A stretch of 64,000 bases of DNA from Myxococcales bacterium (GTDB taxonomy: Bacteria > Myxococcota_A > Polyangia > Polyangiales > GCA-016699535), in NCBI GenBank assembly GCA_020633325.1, contig JACKDX010000001.1:868001-932000 (forward strand). The letters run 5' to 3'. The notes under the pieces were generated by a model that worked only from the letters and a program-made list of their open reading frames with translations, was not told where the DNA came from and did not search any database. The position numbers and the translations under genes were made by a program. The stretch's first letter is position 1. The number at the start of each line of letters is the position of its first letter. Below, piece after piece: positions 51,306-60,504 of this stretch.

Positions 51306-53516
51306 CTACCATGTTCGCGGAGGGACGCGTAAGTCAATTCTGCGTAGCAAGCGATGAGCTTTGGGCAACGTGTACAAGTCTAACGATAGAGCCACAATCG
51401 CGGCACCGATGGCTGAAAGCTGCCCAAGCACGGCCGCTACGCTGAAAAGGACTCCCGCGCTTCCCACAATCCATAACGCTCGCCGAATGGTACGACGCGT
51501 GGCTCTTGCGATCCACAGCGCGTCCGCGGCATCTCGCAAGTCTTTACTCACCAATGTCACGTAATCGGTGAGGTTGAGTCCTCGGCCCGCGCTCGCCAAG
51601 GCGACCGCTACGTTAGCCTCCGCCAAATGGGCTGCATCATGGGCTGGATATCCGACGACGGCTACGACGTTCCCCGCGTCGCGAAGCTTACGCACCTCTT
51701 GTGCCCGTTCCGGGGCGGTCAGTTCGGCTTTGACGTGGTCGATACCGAGGTGGCCAGCAATCGTCGCAACAGTTCGACTATGATCTCCCGAGAGCAGCAC
51801 AACTTCCATGTCCATATCCACCAGCCGCTGTACAGCCACACGCGCATGCGGGCTCGGCTCATCTTGGAGCGCGAAGAGGGCATGTACGCGACCCCCGAGC
51901 GCCAAAAGTACGACCGTGCGCCCGAGAGACTCCGCTTTTTTTATTTCCTCCTCGGCAAGCGCAACGCTAACGCCTCGATCCAGCAAGAGCTGCCGGTTAC
52001 CCAGTACGAGAGGCACTCCGTCAAGGGTTGCTCCCACAATCCCGCGGCCCTCCCGCAAAGTTTTGCTCAGCGATGCGCGTTCCTGAACGAGCATAACCTT
52101 CGCGAAGCGCAAGAGCGCATTCGCAATCGGATGTCCCGAAAATGCATCTTCAGCAGCCATCACGAGGGGCAAAAGTGTGGTCATGGGCGTCTCTCCCCAC
52201 GTCTTGGTATCGACCACTTCGAGGCGTCCTTCGGTGACTATGCCCCTACTTCGCATGCCGACGACATTCACGGCACCGGTCTTGAGAAGCGCACGACGGT
52301 TTTGGAAAAACACCCCACGCTCAGCAGCCGCGACAGCTGCCGCAAGCGAGGGCATAAATACGCTACGATCGAGCGCGAGTATGGGCAAAACGACTAAAAA
52401 CACCCCAAGGGTTTGAAGCTTTTCCGTGGGGGCACTGAGTACCCAGACGAGTGCGCACAAAAAAAGCAGGACGTAGCCGCTCCAGGCTCTGAACGCATGC
52501 TGGAGCAGCGGCAGCCAACCCAAGCTGGCATCGTCCGGCGACTGAAGTTGCAGGGCTCTTGCAAGGGTGCGCTGCGGTCTCGTCGCTGTAACCGCGATCC
52601 TTATCGCACCTTCGACGACAGGAGCGCCCGCTAGCATCGAGTCGCCGGCGCTTACTGCAACGCTTGAGCCCGCTTTGGGGAATGGCATCACCCGCGCCTC
52701 GCCGGCGACGATGACGCCGTCAATGGGAACGGCATGTCCATGCGGCACGAGGATCTCGTCGCCCACACGCAGATTCTCGACCGCAACAGTGGTCACTTGA
52801 GCGTGAGCATGGAATGCAGCCTCGTCCGGCGGGGCTTGAGCCATAGTAGGCAACGGCACAAGCAATTCTCTGAGCCGTTGCGCGATCAATTTCACGCTGT
52901 CCCTCTGGATTACGACCCGCATCAACATGACACACGCGATGAGGCTCGCTCCGGTGAGAATGGCCCGAGAAGACACCGTAAATGGCGGCAGCCCCAGCGC
53001 GCTCAGTGCAATACATATGGTGCCGATCGGGCCAGCTAAGTGTCCGAGATGCCTATACCAGGGCGTCTGCCATACAGCACCTATGGCCACAAATACGCTC
53101 GCAACGTTGAGCGCTACTGAGGAGATAAAGAGAGCCTGGTTGGAATGAAGGGCACCCGTAAGGCCCGCAATAGCTGCGAGTGCGACGCCAAACACCAGGC
53201 TGCGATCGGATATACAACTCGGCGATAGGCGTTCGGATTCGAGAAGAGGCTCAAGCAAGGGATCGACATGCACCGGGCCCGCTGAGGGTGCCGGTTTGGC
53301 GGTGGGTGTGCCGCGTCTTACCGACCCATGGCCCATTGCGGCGCTTGTACTGGAATGGCGTTCCCCTCCCAAGTAGCGGGACCGACACAGAGGAGAACAA
53401 AAATAGCGAAAGCCGTCTTCAAAACATAGCACGCCAGCTGCGCGCAGCGTATCGACGTGAGTTCCGCACGCAGCGCAGGGCAGAGGGAAGAATGCCGGGG
53501 CGCCGCGGGTATGCAT
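51306..53516 (-). CDS. Catalytically degenerate P1B-type ATPase homologue, 736 aa
   Basis: Full-length fold of a heavy-metal P1B ATPase: about eight membrane helices, an A domain (VENLRVGDEILVPHGHAVPI), the P/N region and the final helix pair. The N-terminus has a TRASH/YHS-like cysteine cluster: C14, C17, C31, C40, C44 (CAACGTH and FCSPLCRSRY). Key catalytic parts are changed. DKTGTLTEG is RSRGIVTEG (about 52239-52253), so the phosphorylated Asp is gone. The TGES loop is replaced by PFPKAGSS. The CPC of helix 6 is PILALDR. GDGINDAPAL is GYPAHDAAHL. The nucleotide-domain SGHPIANALL and LLSGDHSRTVATIAGHLGI remain. The frame is uninterrupted. It cannot pump by the standard mechanism, so a sensor or scaffold role is possible. 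The start at 53516 gives MHTRGAPAFF; a TTG at 53561 is also open. argH follows after 10 bases. Confidence 0.85.
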   Translation of the reverse strand: MHTRGAPAFFPLPCAACGTHVDTLRAAGVLCFEDGFRYFCSPLCRSRYLGGERHSSTSAAMGHGSVRRGTPTAKPAPSAGPVHVDPLLEPLLESERLSPSCISDRSLVFGVALAAIAGLTGALHSNQALFISSVALNVASVFVAIGAVWQTPWYRHLGHLAGPIGTICIALSALGLPPFTVSSRAILTGASLIACVMLMRVVIQRDSVKLIAQRLRELLVPLPTMAQAPPDEAAFHAHAQVTTVAVENLRVGDEILVPHGHAVPIDGVIVAGEARVMPFPKAGSSVAVSAGDSMLAGAPVVEGAIRIAVTATRPQRTLARALQLQSPDDASLGWLPLLQHAFRAWSGYVLLFLCALVWVLSAPTEKLQTLGVFLVVLPILALDRSVFMPSLAAAVAAAERGVFFQNRRALLKTGAVNVVGMRSRGIVTEGRLEVVDTKTWGETPMTTLLPLVMAAEDAFSGHPIANALLRFAKVMLVQERASLSKTLREGRGIVGATLDGVPLVLGNRQLLLDRGVSVALAEEEIKKAESLGRTVVLLALGGRVHALFALQDEPSPHARVAVQRLVDMDMEVVLLSGDHSRTVATIAGHLGIDHVKAELTAPERAQEVRKLRDAGNVVAVVGYPAHDAAHLAEANVAVALASAGRGLNLTDYVTLVSKDLRDAADALWIARATRRTIRRALWIVGSAGVLFSVAAVLGQLSAIGAAIVALSLDLYTLPKAHRLLRRIDLRVPPRTW

Positions 53517-53561
53517 ATTCAAAGCGCTGCCCTCTTTAGCGCGATTTTTAGCTTCGAGCAA

Positions 53562-55085
53562 TCATGCACGAGACGTATCGTCGATCACCACCCAGGTCCC
53601 TGCGCGTGCAGCAGTATCTGCCATAACCCCGTGCCATCCGTACGGCAGCTCAGGACTCGACCATTGAAAGAGCCAACGTGCATCCACGGGGGACAGATTG
53701 ACGCAACCGTGACTTCGCACCGCTCCGAATCGGTTGTGCCAAAAGGTGCCATGCAGCGCATAACTGCCTTGAAAGTACATGACCCACGGCACATCTTCGA
53801 TGCTGTAGGCTTCATCCGAGTTTGCGAAGTCATCCATCGTGGCAGTGACATGTTTCGATACCAATCTAAAAATTCCAAGGGGGGTCTTAAACTCCTCTCG
53901 GCCAGAGGACACGAGCGTCACGAATACCGGCTTGTCACCTTCATAGGCCACTAAGGTTTGTTCGGGCACATTGATGTGAATCCATTTGGCGTCCTTTGGC
54001 ACAAGCGCGGGGCGCGCACGCCGCTCAGCGACGCGAACCGCGGTGCGCCTTATAGCGATGTGCTCGCGCGTGACCACATAGTTCTGACCACGATAGAGAT
54101 GAGAGGTTTCTTGAACGGCCAACACCGTATGGCGCGGGAGATCGTAGAGGAAACGGTAGGTTTGCTCTGGCTGTTGCTGTAACGCCCTGGCTTTGGAACG
54201 CCATACGAAACCTAAGGGAAGCGACCACGATTCTCCGGTAATGACGCCACGCATTGGGGGCGCTTCGACTTCGATGATATCCTGCGAGCGCAGGTAGCCC
54301 CCGCGGACGGTACGAAAAAACTCGTCTCCCTCGTGGTCCTCGTAGCAATCGAGGCTGACGTAGTAACCCGCTTTCATGCGCATCCGGACATAGTCGGGGA
54401 GCCCTTGTTCCGGCTCTTCAGGAATGGTGGCTTCTGACTCGGGGACCACGGCCTCTTTCGTGGGATCCACTATGACAGCAGGGTCGCTCATTTCAAGAGG
54501 AAGTTCCTCTTTCGCCTTGAGTATATCCAGCATGCGCTGCGCTGCGCTCTCTTCTTCTCGGCTTGGGAGCTTCCAGTACTGGAGCGCGTTGTCGCGTACC
54601 ACCCGGCCGTAGGGGTAAGGCAGCGCGCTATCGAGTGCCGGAGGCATAGGCGCAGTTTCAGCCAAAGGGTTCTCTCGACCGATGTAATAACCCTGAGACG
54701 TACAAACGAAACCGTCACCAGGCACGCGATACCATTCCGATTTACACCCCTCCCCTTCGGCGACCAATGCTGCGCGGAATTGCGTTCCCCGGCGCGCGTA
54801 TCCGATCACCTGAGCCGTGCTCGATGGCGCCGCAAATATCCGGGCTGTATGCCACGTGACGATGCCTGTGAGTGGAAAGATGGTTTCAATACTCGGTGCT
54901 CCGGACGTAGAGTGCAGGGTGGCGCTGCGCTCCTTTGTCTTCGAATGGCTTACAGCGACCGTGCGACCTGCATTGCCCAGCGCGGATTTGTCCTTGCGCG
55001 CACGTCGGTCGCAGGCGCCGAGCACAAGGCCGGCGGCCATCAGAACCAGGCACAGGGACAGAATTCGCCGCAGCAATTTAACCAT
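53562..55085 (-). CDS. L,D-transpeptidase (YkuD) lipoprotein, 507 aa
   Basis: YkuD enzymes form 3-3 cross-links or attach proteins to peptidoglycan. The C-terminal catalytic motif is complete: ALHGTFWHNRFGAVRSHGCV followed by NLSP (HGxxWH...SHGCVN with catalytic Cys). The domain starts near KWIHINVPEQTLVAYEGDKP. The ATG at 55085 (MVKLLRRILSLCLVLMAAGL) gives a lipoprotein signal with lipobox LGAC. The about 300 residues before the catalytic domain may hold SH3-like regions (ARIFAAPSSTAQVIGYARRG) and an acidic linker. It lies 45 bases before the pseudo-ATPase gene on the same strand. A small hairpin and an A/T-rich spacer precede it. Confidence 0.92.
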   Translation of the reverse strand: MVKLLRRILSLCLVLMAAGLVLGACDRRARKDKSALGNAGRTVAVSHSKTKERSATLHSTSGAPSIETIFPLTGIVTWHTARIFAAPSSTAQVIGYARRGTQFRAALVAEGEGCKSEWYRVPGDGFVCTSQGYYIGRENPLAETAPMPPALDSALPYPYGRVVRDNALQYWKLPSREEESAAQRMLDILKAKEELPLEMSDPAVIVDPTKEAVVPESEATIPEEPEQGLPDYVRMRMKAGYYVSLDCYEDHEGDEFFRTVRGGYLRSQDIIEVEAPPMRGVITGESWSLPLGFVWRSKARALQQQPEQTYRFLYDLPRHTVLAVQETSHLYRGQNYVVTREHIAIRRTAVRVAERRARPALVPKDAKWIHINVPEQTLVAYEGDKPVFVTLVSSGREEFKTPLGIFRLVSKHVTATMDDFANSDEAYSIEDVPWVMYFQGSYALHGTFWHNRFGAVRSHGCVNLSPVDARWLFQWSSPELPYGWHGVMADTAARAGTWVVIDDTSRA

Positions 55086-55199
55086 AACCACAATGTAGGA
55101 CACATAACGGATCGGGGCAGGTTGTCTAGAAAACCGTGCCACTGTATTATTCCGTTGTTGCAGTAATTGCGACCGTTTTTTTGCGGAACTGGGTCCGCC

Positions 55200-57914
55200 T
55201 CACCGTACAAAGAGCCGTGGGTCGTGGGGCCGAGCATCCAGATGAAAATGGTCCTTGTGACCGGTGTTGTAGTTCGGCGTAAGCACGGAGGAAAAGTGCC
55301 CGGTCTCTGCGATCGCGCAAGCGATATCCAGCAGGCTTTGACCCTCACGTCGGTGGGCCTCGGGCGCCCGGCACGTCTCATATGCAGGGGTACGTTCGAA
55401 GTGCTTGGCTACCGAGAGCGTCTGCCTCCGGGTGTGAAACGCCGCTAGATCGAGCGCGAGCCCGAGCGTATGAAAGCTGACCTTGGGAGTTTCGCGGTAA
55501 GATGACATGACCTCGGCACCGCTCACCCCATGCTTGCGCAGAACTCCGGCGAGGATCGGCAAGCGATCAGCCATCTCACAGGCCAAGATCACAGGCCGGT
55601 CAGGATGCATGCTGTGGAACGTGACGCCGCCGACCGCGCCCGTCACTTCTACAGGGGTGGGCACCGGTGTGGGAGGTTGATCTGCAGAGACCACGACAAC
55701 GCCATGTTGATGAAGCGAGCGAAGACACTGACGCGCTCTGCGAACGTCCCAGCGCGCCCCTAGGTTGAGCGTCCAGGTGGCCCCCGGAATCTCGGCGCGA
55801 AAATTGGGAAAGCCATACACCCGATCGGCGAGCTTGCGCGCGATCGTGCCCGCCGGGTCGCCTTTTGGGGCCAAGAACGCCTCGGGTTTCGGGGGCGCCG
55901 GAGGCGCAGGGGGGATGGGCAACGCCGAGACTGTGCCAGGCTCTGGGGAAGCAGGGTTTCGATTGAGAGGAGCCGCGCCTGGCACCCGCCAGAAGCGGTC
56001 GAAAAAACCCGACGCGAGTGGGCGCCCGTTCCCAGCGATCAAACGCGGCCTGACGCGGGTGGCGTTGGCATCGTAGATCACGTAATCGGCCACAAAGTCT
56101 GGCAGACGGTGTCCCGCCATGACGCCATCAGTATCGGGTGCCGCTTGCACGATGACATAGCGCTTGGGGTTCAGCGGATTTGGAAAAATAAATCGTGTAC
56201 CCACGCCGCGTGCTGTGTAACGCTGCTGTGCCATTACCACGGCATCACCGTCGATCGTGATGGGCAAGCGACCCAAGATGCGTTCGAGCACGCGATTGGA
56301 TCCCGGAGTGGCATACAGTACCACATGCGCATCGCGCATGATCGCATCAGTCACGTCAGTGTCTTTGACAACGGGCTGTTCAAAATCCCATAGCCACAAA
56401 GGCCATCCTTTGGCGCCTTTCTCCGCAGCCTTTTTGAGGGCCTCGGTGTCGGCCGGTTTTTGCGTGCCGTAGACATGCACCATGGCGCCGAAGTACGCAT
56501 CGGTGATCGGGCCCGAGAGCCCTTTGGACTTCTCCCACTCGCTTGAATCCGTCCGCTCGGAGGGTGGCTGCGGAAAACCCAACTGCCAGCGGCCGTCACG
56601 GCGCACCACGTGTAATACGTGTCCGAGGGGGACCACGCTTCCGCTGTAGACCGATTGGCCATCGATCACCAGCCTAAGTGGGGACTTAGACGGGATTGGC
56701 ATCTGGCGTAAGTCGAGCGAGGCAGCCAGGGTATTATGAGTCGTGAGCGTTGCTGTACCGCTTTCGACTTTGCCGCGAATCCGTGCAAGTTGCGGATAAC
56801 TTTCAAAGCGGGTGACGCACAGCCAGTGCTGGCAGCTCGCGCGGTAATCTCCCGAGACGAGCCACACTTCATGAGGACGCTGCTTGCGTCTGATGCTGGC
56901 CAAGGCGCCGAAAACCTTGCCATGCCTATGCACCGCATAAAGGATGTCGTGTCCCAAGTCGTACCATGTGGCCTTGTGAGGGATCTTCTCGGCATTGAGG
57001 TGCTTTTCGAAGTCCGCGACATATCCCGGCCGCATCGGTCCCGTATCGGTACGACCATGATAGAAACGAAAGTCAGTATTGAAGGCGTTTTCTGCCAAAT
57101 CGTAGCCGGAAACGGCTGCCAGAAGGGCGCGCTCGTGCGCGGGGGCGCGCGAGGCGCCGGCATATTGATGCCACCCCGGCGCGCCTGCCATGGCCATCAC
57201 CACGCTAAAGCGCGAGGCGTGGCGCATGCCAATACTGTATGCACCGAGGCCGCCGTTCGAAAGCCCTGCCAGGACAACGCGCTCGTGATCAACGCTGTAG
57301 TGCTTTTGTACGTCCTTGAGCACATCGAGCACGTCTTGTTCACCCATCCATCGCCATAGCACCTGGCCGAATCCAGTCGGCGCGACGACAATCCAGTCCG
57401 GGGTCCACTGCGGCTTGAAATCGTCATAAAGATGCCTGGGATAATCCTTCCAATTGAGATTGTTCCCAAGCACCACGCCCAAAAACAGATTGCCATTCGA
57501 AGAGCCTCCATGAAGCACAAGCATGAGCGGGTATTTGTTTTTGGGATCGTACGTGGGCGGGATGTAGACGGCATATCCTTGCGGCACCATGGACAACGCG
57601 CTCTTGTAACCTCGTGGTACGATCTGCCCGCGTTCGAGAGGGTAAGGGTCCTGGCCACTGCGTAAGGCGCGGAGATAGCGCTTTGCGCGCTCGCGCCACT
57701 CGGCGGACTGCTGGGGCAGACGGTTTTCGATTTGCTCCGACGTATCCAGTGTATACGCCACGCTCGTGAGGGTGCCTGGGGAAAAAGCGGGTGGGCGCCG
57801 ATCGCTGAGGTTGGCAAGCTCGGCACGAAGGTGCGCAAAGGAGGCATCCTCCGCCCGCGCAAGCGTCGGGCCAGTAGCCAAAAACGCTACAATGCAGTAA
57901 GTCCATCGCCGCAT
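55200..57914 (-). CDS. Secreted esterase (PHB depolymerase/CE1-like) fused to extensin-like domain, 904 aa
   Basis: Signal peptide at 1-21 (LATGPTLARA end). The alpha/beta-hydrolase domain runs to about residue 360. It has the GLSNGG nucleophile elbow (Ser219), and the entry motif PLMLVLHGGSSNG matches esterases of the PHB-depolymerase/LpqC group. A middle region (about 480-650) has IFPNPLNPKRYVIVQAAP, seen beside such hydrolases in some bacteria. A Pro-rich linker (PIPPAPPAPPKPEAF, about 660) precedes the C-terminal extensin-like LAS domain (about 760-904). There, VMSSYRETPKVSFHTLGLAL with the following D, and HKDHFHLD, supply the HxxxxxxD and HxH metal-type sites. This pairing of an esterase with a peptidoglycan-type domain is unusual. 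The substrates are not known. Confidence 0.82.
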   Translation of the reverse strand: MRRWTYCIVAFLATGPTLARAEDASFAHLRAELANLSDRRPPAFSPGTLTSVAYTLDTSEQIENRLPQQSAEWRERAKRYLRALRSGQDPYPLERGQIVPRGYKSALSMVPQGYAVYIPPTYDPKNKYPLMLVLHGGSSNGNLFLGVVLGNNLNWKDYPRHLYDDFKPQWTPDWIVVAPTGFGQVLWRWMGEQDVLDVLKDVQKHYSVDHERVVLAGLSNGGLGAYSIGMRHASRFSVVMAMAGAPGWHQYAGASRAPAHERALLAAVSGYDLAENAFNTDFRFYHGRTDTGPMRPGYVADFEKHLNAEKIPHKATWYDLGHDILYAVHRHGKVFGALASIRRKQRPHEVWLVSGDYRASCQHWLCVTRFESYPQLARIRGKVESGTATLTTHNTLAASLDLRQMPIPSKSPLRLVIDGQSVYSGSVVPLGHVLHVVRRDGRWQLGFPQPPSERTDSSEWEKSKGLSGPITDAYFGAMVHVYGTQKPADTEALKKAAEKGAKGWPLWLWDFEQPVVKDTDVTDAIMRDAHVVLYATPGSNRVLERILGRLPITIDGDAVVMAQQRYTARGVGTRFIFPNPLNPKRYVIVQAAPDTDGVMAGHRLPDFVADYVIYDANATRVRPRLIAGNGRPLASGFFDRFWRVPGAAPLNRNPASPEPGTVSALPIPPAPPAPPKPEAFLAPKGDPAGTIARKLADRVYGFPNFRAEIPGATWTLNLGARWDVRRARQCLRSLHQHGVVVVSADQPPTPVPTPVEVTGAVGGVTFHSMHPDRPVILACEMADRLPILAGVLRKHGVSGAEVMSSYRETPKVSFHTLGLALDLAAFHTRRQTLSVAKHFERTPAYETCRAPEAHRREGQSLLDIACAIAETGHFSSVLTPNYNTGHKDHFHLDARPHDPRLFVR

Positions 57915-57952
57915 GTCGCTCCTAAGGTAGGGCGTTATGAGGTGACTTGAAA

Positions 57953-59365
57953 GTGCAAAACGTAAAGAATGTTACGCAAGTGCGTCTCGAAAGCGATTCC
58001 ATGGGAGAGATTTCCGTGCCCGCGGACAAGTACTATGGGGCGCAAACGGCTCGCTCACTGCACCATTTCCGGATTGGAACCGAGTGCATGCCGCGAGAGA
58101 TCATTCGCGCGTTTGGTGTCCTGAAGAAGGCTGCAGCCATAACCAACCAGGAGCTTGGTCAGCTGACTCCACACATTGCAGAGCTCATCGCGAAGGCTGC
58201 TGACGAGGTCATCGCTGGTGGCCTGGATCAGCACTTTCCACTGGTGGTTTGGCAAACCGGCTCAGGAACGCAGAGCAACATGAATGTCAACGAGGTCATA
58301 TCAAATCGTGCCATCGAATGTGCTGGCGGTACGCTTGGTTCGAAAGACCCAGTGCATCCCAACGATCACGTCAATCGCTCACAGTCATCCAATGACACTT
58401 TCCCCACCGCCATGCACATCGCCGCGGTCGAGCAAATTGAACGTCATTTGCTACCCCGCATTGTAGCGCTCAAAGAGACGCTTCGCGCGAAGTCTGAGCG
58501 GTTCATGGGCATTGTGAAAATAGGACGGACACATCTTCAAGACGCGACCCCGCTCACGTTGGGACAAGAGATCAGTGGCTGGGTATCGCAGTTGGATCAC
58601 GCATGTAAGGCTATTTCTGCCACGCTGCCGCAACTTCGCGAGATTCCGTTGGGCGGGACGGCGGTGGGAACGGGACTCAACACCCATCCGAAGTATGCAG
58701 CGCTGGTGGCTCGGAAAATCAGTGAGATATCAGGAACCCATTTTGAATCGGCGCCCAATAAATTTTCCGGGTTGGCTGCGCATGACGCTTTTGTGGGCAC
58801 AAGCGGAGCCCTCTGCCAACTTGCGGCGGCGTGCATGAAGATCGCCAATGATGTTCGGTGGCTGGCTTCGGGGCCCCGCTCTGGCATAGGAGAGCTCAGC
58901 ATTCCCGAAAACGAGCCTGGTAGCTCCATCATGCCCGGCAAGGTCAACCCCACACAAGCGGAAGCGCTGACGATGGTGTGCACACAGGTGATGGGCAATC
59001 ACGCGACTGTCACCTTTGCCGCAAGCCAGGGCAACTTCGAGCTCAATGTTTTTAAGCCGGTGATCGCCTATAATTTTCTGCAATCCGTGCGCTTGTTGGC
59101 TGATGCAATCGAGAGTTTTAATGTCCATTGTGCCGAAGGCATTGAGGCAAACCTTAGCAACATCGAGGCTCACGTGCGCAACTCTCTCATGTTGGTCACG
59201 GCGCTTAATCCTAAGATCGGCTACGACAACGCTGCCAAAGTCGCCAAAAAGGCTCACAAAGCAGGCACCACCCTGCGAGAGGCGGCAGTATCCTTAGGGT
59301 TCGTCACGGGTGAAGAATTCGATGAGTGGGTACGCCCCGAACTGATGATCGGCCCCAAGGAGTGA
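57953..59365 (+). CDS. fumC: Fumarate hydratase class II, 470 aa
   Basis: Oxygen-stable fumarase of the TCA cycle, interconverting fumarate and malate. The superfamily signature GSSIMPGKVNPTQAEAL is intact. WQTGSGTQSNMNVNEVISNR, the catalytic His region NRSQSSNDTFPTAMH and GRTHLQDATPLTLGQE are all present. The GTG at 57953 is preferred since GAGGTGA lies 7 bases upstream; a TTG at 57947 is also in frame. Length is normal. The next gene begins 5 bases after its stop. Confidence 0.97.
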   Translation: MQNVKNVTQVRLESDSMGEISVPADKYYGAQTARSLHHFRIGTECMPREIIRAFGVLKKAAAITNQELGQLTPHIAELIAKAADEVIAGGLDQHFPLVVWQTGSGTQSNMNVNEVISNRAIECAGGTLGSKDPVHPNDHVNRSQSSNDTFPTAMHIAAVEQIERHLLPRIVALKETLRAKSERFMGIVKIGRTHLQDATPLTLGQEISGWVSQLDHACKAISATLPQLREIPLGGTAVGTGLNTHPKYAALVARKISEISGTHFESAPNKFSGLAAHDAFVGTSGALCQLAAACMKIANDVRWLASGPRSGIGELSIPENEPGSSIMPGKVNPTQAEALTMVCTQVMGNHATVTFAASQGNFELNVFKPVIAYNFLQSVRLLADAIESFNVHCAEGIEANLSNIEAHVRNSLMLVTALNPKIGYDNAAKVAKKAHKAGTTLREAAVSLGFVTGEEFDEWVRPELMIGPKE

Positions 59366-59369
59366 CGCT

Positions 59370-60503
59370 GTGACCTTGCATATTCGTGAACATCGTCCGG
59401 GGCGAGACATGCAAGACTTTCTCCGTGCTGGTGAAGTCGTGTTTAAGGATGACCCCGCCTGGGTGCAGCCGCTCAATATGGACCTGCGGGAACGTTTGAC
59501 GCCCGAAAAGAATCCGTTTTTCGCGCATGCAGAAGCCACGCTTTTTACCGCATGGAGGGATGATCAATTGGTGGGGCGCTGCTCGGCGCAAATCGACCGC
59601 GAGCACTTGCGCATATATCAGGACAAGACAGGATTTTTTGGGTTTTTCGATACGCTGGATGACCAGGAAGCAGGGCGCGCGCTGTTGAGACATGCCGAAG
59701 ATTGGCTCAAGAAGCGGCAGATGACGCGCATCCGGGGGCCGCTCTCGCTGAGCATGAACGAGGAAGTGGGGCTGCTCGTGGATGGGTTTGAGCATCCGCC
59801 TGCCATCATGATGGCACATTCACGCCCCCATCAAGGCGATATTGTGGAAGCGAGTGGATTTGCGAAGGCGAAGGACCTGTTTGCTTGGCACTATAATGTG
59901 ATGGATATCCCCGATCGGGCCATCAGGGCGTGGGAGCAAATCCGCGTGATGCCCGAGGTTCGCATGCGACCTGTCGATCCGTCACGCCTTGCGGAAGAGC
60001 TTGAGGTGATTATAAAAATATTCAACGACGCGTGGAGCAAGAACTGGGGCTTTGTGCCAGTGACCCAGGCGGAGCTTGAAAAAGTCGCCAAGGATTTGCG
60101 CTTGATAATCGACCCCAATGTGGCGTTTATTGTCGAAATTCACGGTGAGCCAGCGGCCATGTGTATCGGACTGCCCAACCTGAACGAGTCCATCGCCGAT
60201 CTCAGCGGCAAGCTACTCCCCACGGGGATTCTGAAGCTCCTGTGGCGCATGAAGGTAAAGGGTCCGACGAGCGCGCGGCTGATCATGTTGGGCATCCGCC
60301 AGGATATTCGCAAACTCAAGCGATATGGTGCGCTTTCGGTGGCCATGTACGTGGAGCTCGTCAAGCGGGCGGCGCCGGCCGGATACCGAAGCGGCGAGCT
60401 GTCTTGGACGCTCGAGGATAATCGACTCATCAATGTCGCCATCAAAGCGATGGGTGCTCGGCACTATAAAACCTATCGCATTTACGAAAAAGCGCTGGAT
60501 TAG
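59370..60503 (+). CDS. GNAT-fold protein of unknown substrate, 377 aa
   Basis: A GTG start preceded by AAGGAG at the end of fumC. The N-terminal half has a GNAT-like core (LFTAWRDDQLVGRCSAQIDR, then TGFFGFFDTLDDQEAGRALL, and DWLKKRQMTRIRGPLSLSMN). This is the pattern of acetyltransferase strands b4/b5 with the CoA-binding loop. The second half (residues about 190-377) may be another GNAT repeat (AFIVEIHGEPAAMCIGLPNL). It resembles proteins often misnamed as pyrophosphohydrolases in Myxococcota. It appears cotranscribed with fumC. Confidence 0.7.
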   Translation: MTLHIREHRPGRDMQDFLRAGEVVFKDDPAWVQPLNMDLRERLTPEKNPFFAHAEATLFTAWRDDQLVGRCSAQIDREHLRIYQDKTGFFGFFDTLDDQEAGRALLRHAEDWLKKRQMTRIRGPLSLSMNEEVGLLVDGFEHPPAIMMAHSRPHQGDIVEASGFAKAKDLFAWHYNVMDIPDRAIRAWEQIRVMPEVRMRPVDPSRLAEELEVIIKIFNDAWSKNWGFVPVTQAELEKVAKDLRLIIDPNVAFIVEIHGEPAAMCIGLPNLNESIADLSGKLLPTGILKLLWRMKVKGPTSARLIMLGIRQDIRKLKRYGALSVAMYVELVKRAAPAGYRSGELSWTLEDNRLINVAIKAMGARHYKTYRIYEKALD

Positions 60504-60504
60504 C

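Noticed and set aside
51627..52397. Plus-strand open frame of 256 codons opposite the pseudo-ATPase
   Set aside because: It has no family signature or SD and lies wholly antisense to a gene with clear membrane-protein homology; such frames are common opposite GC-rich genes.
55160..55202. T run beside a GCGGA/TCCGC hairpin as a terminator for the esterase-extensin gene
   Set aside because: On the transcribed (minus) strand the run is A, not U, after the stem, so it is not an intrinsic terminator for that gene.
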